57,850 bases of DNA from Aporhodopirellula sallentina SM41 (GTDB taxonomy: Bacteria; Planctomycetota; Planctomycetia; Pirellulales; Pirellulaceae). Both the position numbers and the translations under genes were made by a program. Shown here piece by piece: positions 52,462-57,850 of the stretch. Where the stretch lies: positions 1-57,850 of the forward strand of contig NZ_ANOH01000065.1 in the NCBI RefSeq assembly GCF_000346505.1. Reading direction: 5' to 3'. How positions within the stretch are numbered: position 1 is the first letter of the stretch; every line of letters begins with the position of its first letter. The notes under the pieces are model-generated. The model saw nothing but the letters and a program-made list of their open reading frames with translations, was not told where the DNA came from and did not search any database.

Positions 52462-53388
52462 ATGATCACACTCGAAGGTTTCGGCAAAGACTACGGCGAG
52501 TTCACCGCCGTGGAGAACATCGATTTGCAAATCGAGGCAGGCGAAACGTTCGGCTTCATCGGCCCCAACGGTGCGGGCAAGAGCACAACGATTCGCTTCC
52601 TAGCCACCTTGCTCAAAGCGTCCCGAGGACGCGGAGAAGTCGCCGGGTTCGACGTCATGGGAGACCCGATGGGGGTGCGGCGTTCGATCGGCTACATGCC
52701 CGATAATTTTGGCGTCTACGACGGCATGCGGGTGTGGGAGTTTCTCGATTTCTTCGCGGTCGCCTACGGGATCGCCCGAACGGCCCGCGGCCCCATCATC
52801 GACAACGTGCTCGAGTTGCTGGACCTTGGACACAAACGCGACGACTTCGTGAACGGGCTCTCCCGAGGAATGAAGCAGCGGCTTTGTTTGGCGAAGACAC
52901 TCGTTCACGACCCTCCTGTGTTAATTCTCGATGAACCTGCCAGCGGTCTCGACCCGCGGGCACGCGTGGAGGTCAAAGCGTTGCTCAAAGAGCTCCGCAA
53001 AATGGGCAAGACGATTCTGATCAGCAGCCACATCCTGACCGAACTCGCGGACTGCTGCACGTCGATCGGGATCATCGAACGCGGGCAACTTCTTATGCAT
53101 GGGCCGATCGATTCGGTCTACCGGCAAATTCGCCGCAACCGAATGGTGGAGATTTCTTTCACCGAAAACAGCGATGCGGGCATTTCAATTCTCCGCAGCA
53201 GCCCGGCGCTGCGAGATTTGGAGATTCGCCCCGACCGCGTGATCGCGGAACTCGAGACCGATGACGACGGCTTGGCTCAACTGCTCGAATACCTCATCCA
53301 ACAGGGCGTCAAAATGCGGTCCTTCAACGACCGCGATCCGACACTCGAAGACGTCTTTATGACCGTGACCCAGGGCCTGGTTAGCTGA
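52462..53388 (+). CDS. ABC transporter ATP-binding protein, ABC-2 type
   Basis: The 308-residue ATPase has Walker A GPNGAGKST, Q-loop region RSIGYMPDNFGVYDGM, signature LSRGMKQRLCLAKTL, Walker B PVLILDEPASGLDPRARVE and the switch histidine in ILISSHILTELADCC. The C-terminal ~80 residues are the extra domain seen in ABC-2 exporter and GldA/CcmA-like ATPases. Such proteins pair with membrane permeases, but no permease gene is adjacent; only the large lipoprotein-like gene upstream carries membrane segments. The complex may therefore use that protein or a permease encoded elsewhere. The start is the ATG at 52462. Confidence 0.9.
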   Translation: MITLEGFGKDYGEFTAVENIDLQIEAGETFGFIGPNGAGKSTTIRFLATLLKASRGRGEVAGFDVMGDPMGVRRSIGYMPDNFGVYDGMRVWEFLDFFAVAYGIARTARGPIIDNVLELLDLGHKRDDFVNGLSRGMKQRLCLAKTLVHDPPVLILDEPASGLDPRARVEVKALLKELRKMGKTILISSHILTELADCCTSIGIIERGQLLMHGPIDSVYRQIRRNRMVEISFTENSDAGISILRSSPALRDLEIRPDRVIAELETDDDGLAQLLEYLIQQGVKMRSFNDRDPTLEDVFMTVTQGLVS

Positions 53389-53655
53389 CAACCGCCCCGG
53401 CTCGATCCTGCGAGACCGCGTCCAGGACGGCATCCCCGGTCAAGGATCGATGAAGAGTGCCGACGCGCCGTTGCGATTACTGGTCGATACGCGACGAACC
53501 TCCTAAACTGACGCGCGGAACAACGCCTGCACAGGTGAGAAATTAGATCCCCGGTTCGCGTCGATTCCCGGCGAGCAATTACGCTCACCGAGCCGCGACC
53601 GGCCGAGTACCCAGGTCCACGTTTCTAACATCCTTTCAACCGAGCTGTATCTCTC

Positions 53656-55512
53656 ATGTCCACGACGCCCGAGCCCGCTGCCCCCGATTCCCCTCGCGTC
53701 CTCACCGCTTTGGCCCAGGTCGAACAGGCCGTCAAGGATGAACGCATCACCGCCGGCGCGGCCGAAAATATTCGCTGCTGGCTGACCGAGGAACGCTATC
53801 GCGACTACCGGGACAATGTGTTGCGACATATTGACGAGGAACAATGGCAAAAACTCGATGACGTTTTCTGGACCATCATTCCCTTTGGCACGGGCGGACG
53901 CCGCGGCCGGATGTACGAAATCGGCTCCAACGCCATCAACGACCGCACGATCGGCGAAAGTGCTCAAGGCCTCGCGGACTATGTCGTTTCGTATCACGGC
54001 GGAAAGAAACCGCTGTCCTGTGCGATCGCTTACGACACCCGCCATCGGTCACGGCACTTCACCGAACTGTGTGCCGAAATCATGGTCGCCGCTGGCATCA
54101 AGGTTTATTTGCTCGACGACTACCGCGCAACGCCGCAACTGTCCTTCGCCGTTCGACACCTCGGATGCGACTGCGGCATCATGGTCACCGCGAGCCACAA
54201 CCCGCCGAGCGACAACGCCGTGAAGGTTTACTGGTCCAGCGGGGCACAGGTCCTTCCTCCGCACGACAAGGCCATCATCGATAACGTGATGAGCTGCCAA
54301 GAAATCAAACGCGGCAACTTCGAACAGGCACTCCAAGACGGACAAATCGAAGTCGTCACGGAAAAAATCGATGCGGCGTTTCTCGACGCGGCTGCTGGTT
54401 GCAGCTCGCCAGGCCCGCGCGACGTCAAAATCCTTTACTCCCCGCTGCACGGTGTCGGCGAAGCCGCCGTCGTGCCTCTGCTGCAACGCGACGGTTTCAA
54501 AAACGTCACCGTCTACGAACCACACCGGCAACCGAGCGGCGACTTCCCGAACGTTCCCGGCCACGTGTCCAACCCCGAGAACTCGGCCGTCTTCGAGAAA
54601 CCGATCGAGCAAGCTCGCACCGAAGGATTTGATTTGGTGATGGCAACCGACCCGGACTGTGACCGGCTCGGCATTGCCGCACCGAAGACGACCGACACGG
54701 CCGGTGAGTGGGGAACGTTCACGGGGAACCAAATCGCCGCCTTGCTCGCCAACTACGTGCTCGACAAAGCAGCCGAGGCGGGCAAAATCACGGACCGTTC
54801 ATACATCGTCAAAACGTTGGTCACGACCGAGTTGGTTCGACGAATTGCCGCAGCGCACAACGCACGCTGCGTCGGCGATCTTTTGGTTGGGTACAAATAC
54901 ATTGCCGAGGCCATGGACCGCGAAGGACCGGCGGACTTCCTCTACGGTTGTGAAGAATCGCACGGATACCTTGTCGGGTCGTATGCACGCGACAAAGACG
55001 GTGCGGTCGCCTGCATGCTGGCCAGCGAATTGGCTGCGGAACTGAAAGCCAAAGGGCAGTCAATGCATGACTACCTCGGCGAACTCTATCAACGCCATGG
55101 CTACCACAGCGAACACCTGATCAACGTGTTCATGGAAGGCAGCGAAGGAATGGCGGCGATGAAAACGTTGATGAAAACGTTCCGCGAAGCTCCCCCAACG
55201 AGCCTCGGCGGCATGAAGGTCAAACAAGTCCGCGACTACCAAAATCAAACGGTCACCACGATCGGCGAGACCCCAGAATCCTCACCGCTCGAAGGGCCCG
55301 TAGGTAACCTGATCATCATGGACATGGAAGACGAAGGAAACTACGTCGCCGTCCGCCCGAGCGGCACCGAGCCGAAGGTTAAGTTCTACGTCTTCACTCG
55401 CTTGGAAGCCGCCGAATCCCAAGACCTCGACTCCGCGTCCACGAAATTGGCGGACCGGATGCGGGCGATCGAAAACGACGTGCGTGACTTCGCCCGCGTC
55501 AGCGTGACCTAG
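53656..55512 (+). CDS. Phosphosugar mutase (phosphoglucomutase/phosphomannomutase)
   Basis: The 618-residue enzyme moves a phosphate between C1 and C6 of hexose phosphates. The alpha-phosphohexomutase motifs are intact: the phosphoserine loop IMVTASHNPPSDNAVKVYW, the Mg2+ loop VMATDPDCDRLGIA, the sugar-specificity loop YGCEESHGYLVGSYARDKDG and the phosphate-binding RPSGTEPKVKFY. The N-terminal ~45 residues before the first domain are extra. Sequence does not decide between glucose and mannose phosphates. It sits alone about 270 bases after the ABC gene and is followed by a family B palindrome. A role in glycogen or exopolysaccharide precursor supply is likely. Confidence 0.93.
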   Translation: MSTTPEPAAPDSPRVLTALAQVEQAVKDERITAGAAENIRCWLTEERYRDYRDNVLRHIDEEQWQKLDDVFWTIIPFGTGGRRGRMYEIGSNAINDRTIGESAQGLADYVVSYHGGKKPLSCAIAYDTRHRSRHFTELCAEIMVAAGIKVYLLDDYRATPQLSFAVRHLGCDCGIMVTASHNPPSDNAVKVYWSSGAQVLPPHDKAIIDNVMSCQEIKRGNFEQALQDGQIEVVTEKIDAAFLDAAAGCSSPGPRDVKILYSPLHGVGEAAVVPLLQRDGFKNVTVYEPHRQPSGDFPNVPGHVSNPENSAVFEKPIEQARTEGFDLVMATDPDCDRLGIAAPKTTDTAGEWGTFTGNQIAALLANYVLDKAAEAGKITDRSYIVKTLVTTELVRRIAAAHNARCVGDLLVGYKYIAEAMDREGPADFLYGCEESHGYLVGSYARDKDGAVACMLASELAAELKAKGQSMHDYLGELYQRHGYHSEHLINVFMEGSEGMAAMKTLMKTFREAPPTSLGGMKVKQVRDYQNQTVTTIGETPESSPLEGPVGNLIIMDMEDEGNYVAVRPSGTEPKVKFYVFTRLEAAESQDLDSASTKLADRMRAIENDVRDFARVSVT

Positions 55513-55532
55513 TTAAGTTTTAGGGTCATCCT

Positions 55533-55604
55533 CCGTAGCGAAAGTCGCCAAGACTTTCGGTGATCCACGAGCCTTCCCGAACGTCTTGGCGACGTTCGCT
55601 ACGG
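55533..55604. repeat. Palindromic repeat family B, copy 2
   Basis: Arms starting CGTAGCGAAAGTCGCCAAG are repeated in reverse with about two mismatches in 27. The centre TGATCCACGAGCCTTC is nearly the same as in the copy at 41870-41931. It lies between the mutase and M3 peptidase stops and could also end transcription of both. Confidence 0.88.
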
Positions 55605-55650
55605 GTGATTTATTCAGATAGCAGAAGTAAAGCCAGATATCTCTCGCCGT

Positions 55651-57850
55651 TTACTCGGCGGGTGCGAAGCCGCGTTTTCGCAGCAGGGCGGAGGTATCGA
55701 CGTCGCGTCCGCGGAATGCACGATACGTTTCTGCCGGATCGATCGTGTCGCCAACGCTCAGCACGTGATCTCGCAACTTGTCGGCGACAACCTCATCGAA
55801 ATAGCCGCCTTCGGATTGCTCGAACATCTCCGCGGCATCGGCGGTCAGAGCGTCACTCCACAGATAGCTGTAATAGCCTGCTGAATACGCATCGCTGCTG
55901 AACAGGTGGCTGAAGTGAGGCAGACGGTGACGCATCGGCAATTCACTCGGCATCCCGATCGCAGCGAGTTGCTCGCTTTCGAATTGGCTGATGTCGATTT
56001 CACTCGCGTCGGTTTCGTGCAACTTCATATCGAGAATCGCACACGCGAGATACTCGGTCGTCTCAAAGCCACTGTTGAATTTTGCCGACCGCTGAATCTT
56101 CTCGAGCAATTCAGCAGGCATCGGCTCACCTGTTTCATAATGCGTTGCGAATTTGCTGAGCACATCGGGCGTCGAAAGCCAGTGCTCGAGAATCTGCGAA
56201 GGAAACTCAACGAAATCACGAGCCACGTTGGTCCCGGACTGCGACGGATAACGCACGCGACTGGACAACCCATGCAAGGCATGACCGAATTCATGAAACA
56301 ATGTCGTCGCATCGTCCCACGAGATCAAAATCGGACCGTCTCCGGACGACGCGATGAAGTTGCTGTTGTTCGAAACGATCGAAGTGCTAACAGGAATCCC
56401 GACGTCCTCATCCGATAGCCCGACGCCGGACTGCTCGCGATAATCGGTCATCCACGCGCCGCTTCGTTTCCCTTCCCGAGCAAACGGGTCGAGGTAAAAC
56501 AGGCCCACGTGTTCGCCATTGCGAGTGACTTCATAGACCGTCACATCGGGATGGAACGTTGGCAGACCGTTGACCTCTTCAAAGTGCAAATCGAAAAGGC
56601 GTTCGGCGCAGTACATCATCGCCTCTCGCATCTTATCGAGCTGCAAGTACGGCCGCACTTCGCTCATGTCCAGGTCATACTTTTCCTTGCGGACTTTCTC
56701 CGCATAGAAGCGATAGTCCCATGGCTCGATTTTGATTTTTGGACTGCCGCTGGCTTCCGCCTCGGCGTCCGCGATTCGTTGCATGTCGGCAACCTCATCC
56801 GCCACGCGAGCGATCGCCGGGTGCCATACCCGCATCATCAATTCCATCGCCGCCTCAGGCTTTGCCGCCATCGTCGACTCCATTCGCCAGTGAGCATGCG
56901 TCGGATAGCCGAGCAATGCCGCCCGCTGGGCTCGCAGGTGCAAGATCTCGCGAATCACATTCTTGTTATCGTGCGGCCCGCCATTGTCGCAGCGATAGTA
57001 GAAGTTCCGCCACACCTTCTCGCGCAGGTCGCGGTTCTCGGCATACGTCAGGAACGGATCCATCGATGACCGCGTGTTGGTGACCGCATACGCCGCCTTA
57101 CCACCCTTTTCTTTCGCCGCAGTAGCCATGGACTCGATCGTCGACTCGGATAAACCGGCGAGGTCAGCTTTGTCGTCGATCCATGTCACGTGCCCCTTCT
57201 CTTCTTCGAGCACGTTCTGATTGAAATCCGTAAACAGCCGAGCCAACCGCGCGTTAATCTGCGACAGTTTGGCTTTGTCAGCGTCGGACAGCCGGGCTCC
57301 CCTACGGACGAACTCCTTGCGGGTTTCTTCGAGCAAACGTCGAGCGTCATCGCCGAGCGTCACCGTCTTGTTTTCAAACACGTCGCTGTAAACAGCTTCG
57401 ATGCGTGCAAACAGTTTTCGGTTCTGCGTGATCGAATCCGAGTGAGCGGATAACTTGGGACTGACCGCCCTTTCGATATCCGGAATCGGCCCGACATTCA
57501 AATTCGAAGAGTGAACATCGAAAACGGTTTCGAGCCGATCGAGTTCCTCACCGGCCGTTTCGAGAGCCAATAGCGTGTTGGCAAAAGTCGGCGGGTCGGG
57601 ATTGTTGGCGATCGCCTCGATGTCCTGCTGCGCCTTTGCGATCGCGACGTCGAACGCAGCCGCGAACTCATCGACACGCACACTTTTGAAAGGTGGGACG
57701 CCGCCGTAAGGCCCCGTCCATGGCTTCAACAGATCAGAGGATTTGACGGTTTCAGGCGTGGCAGTCACGGGCGTCTCGTTTGGTTCAGAAGTAAGTGGCT
57801 CTGCAGCCGCCGCGTAGTTTGCAGGCGAGGCCAACGGAGCCGAGAGCATC
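55651..57850 (-). CDS. M3 family zinc oligopeptidase, cut by the right window edge
   Basis: At least 732 residues are present. The M3 zinc site is FHEFGHALHGL, and the family segments around it are intact: LFYLDPFAREGKRSGAW upstream, then RDFVEFPSQILEHW and AGYYSYLWSDALTADAAEMF near the C-terminus. The enzyme cleaves short peptides, like oligopeptidase A (PrlC) or peptidyl-dipeptidase Dcp. An ATG one base from the window end could be the start, but the Ala-rich first residues (ASPANYAAAAEPLTSE) look like the end of a signal peptide whose basic start lies outside. I treat it as 5'-truncated and probably secreted. It converges with the mutase gene. Confidence 0.93.
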   Translation of the reverse strand, partial: MLSAPLASPANYAAAAEPLTSEPNETPVTATPETVKSSDLLKPWTGPYGGVPPFKSVRVDEFAAAFDVAIAKAQQDIEAIANNPDPPTFANTLLALETAGEELDRLETVFDVHSSNLNVGPIPDIERAVSPKLSAHSDSITQNRKLFARIEAVYSDVFENKTVTLGDDARRLLEETRKEFVRRGARLSDADKAKLSQINARLARLFTDFNQNVLEEEKGHVTWIDDKADLAGLSESTIESMATAAKEKGGKAAYAVTNTRSSMDPFLTYAENRDLREKVWRNFYYRCDNGGPHDNKNVIREILHLRAQRAALLGYPTHAHWRMESTMAAKPEAAMELMMRVWHPAIARVADEVADMQRIADAEAEASGSPKIKIEPWDYRFYAEKVRKEKYDLDMSEVRPYLQLDKMREAMMYCAERLFDLHFEEVNGLPTFHPDVTVYEVTRNGEHVGLFYLDPFAREGKRSGAWMTDYREQSGVGLSDEDVGIPVSTSIVSNNSNFIASSGDGPILISWDDATTLFHEFGHALHGLSSRVRYPSQSGTNVARDFVEFPSQILEHWLSTPDVLSKFATHYETGEPMPAELLEKIQRSAKFNSGFETTEYLACAILDMKLHETDASEIDISQFESEQLAAIGMPSELPMRHRLPHFSHLFSSDAYSAGYYSYLWSDALTADAAEMFEQSEGGYFDEVVADKLRDHVLSVGDTIDPAETYRAFRGRDVDTSALLRKRGFAPAE

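Overview
The window looks like chromosomal DNA from a planctomycete of the Rhodopirellula/Pirellulaceae type. The basis is gene content: two large secreted proteins with planctomycete-type cytochrome c, DUF1549 and DUF1553 regions; a Tat-exported DUF1501 protein; an ECF sigma factor followed by a FecR/LamG protein; a DUF1559 pseudopilin-like protein; a secreted arylsulfatase; a Tat-exported Gfo/Idh/MocA oxidoreductase; and a PQQ-type propeller protein. Shine-Dalgarno sequences are weak or absent before most genes, so many starts were chosen from signal peptides, domain boundaries and gene overlaps. I found no rRNA, tRNA, CRISPR array, transposase or prophage gene. This is an inference from gene families, not a species identification.

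Layout. 1-7.6 kb: an unrecognised truncated gene, a membrane-anchored C39-like peptidase, a helical-plus-redoxin secreted protein, a PQQ propeller protein, and a minus-strand housekeeping run rpsT-ispD-tyrS-DUF4404. 7.8-10.9 kb: a fused uroporphyrinogen-III methyltransferase/synthase converges with ahcY on a shared hairpin terminator. 11-20.7 kb: a plus-strand cytochrome/DUF1549/DUF1553 gene converges with a minus-strand operon of ECF sigma factor, FecR/LamG protein, a second cytochrome/DUF1549/DUF1553 protein and DUF1501. 20.9-25.2 kb: an ion-transporter-superfamily permease, a universal-stress-like protein and pgi. 25.4-32.9 kb: a Gfo/Idh oxidoreductase, arylsulfatase, MFS transporter and DUF1559 protein. 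33-37 kb (minus): a sugar porter with an enlarged loop, an MBOAT O-acyltransferase and a secreted protein with a six-residue Cys repeat. 37.4-41.7 kb (plus): a class-III aminotransferase followed by a tight cluster of FabZ-like dehydratase, long acyl carrier protein, second dehydratase-fold protein lacking the catalytic His, and FabF-type ketosynthase. 41.7-42.05 kb: three palindromic elements packed together. 42-46.4 kb (minus): glnE overlapping an ABC ATPase gene. 47-57.85 kb: the primary sigma factor, a small conserved-looking protein, a large lipoprotein/membrane protein with an ABC ATPase, a phosphosugar mutase, and an M3 peptidase cut by the window end.

The most interesting items are the aminotransferase/FabZ/ACP/FabZ-like/FabF cluster, two families of dispersed palindromic repeats concentrated at 41.7-42.05 kb, a GlnE whose N-terminal nucleotidyltransferase domain has Pro where a catalytic Asp is expected, and a secreted Cys-repeat protein adjacent to an MBOAT acyltransferase.
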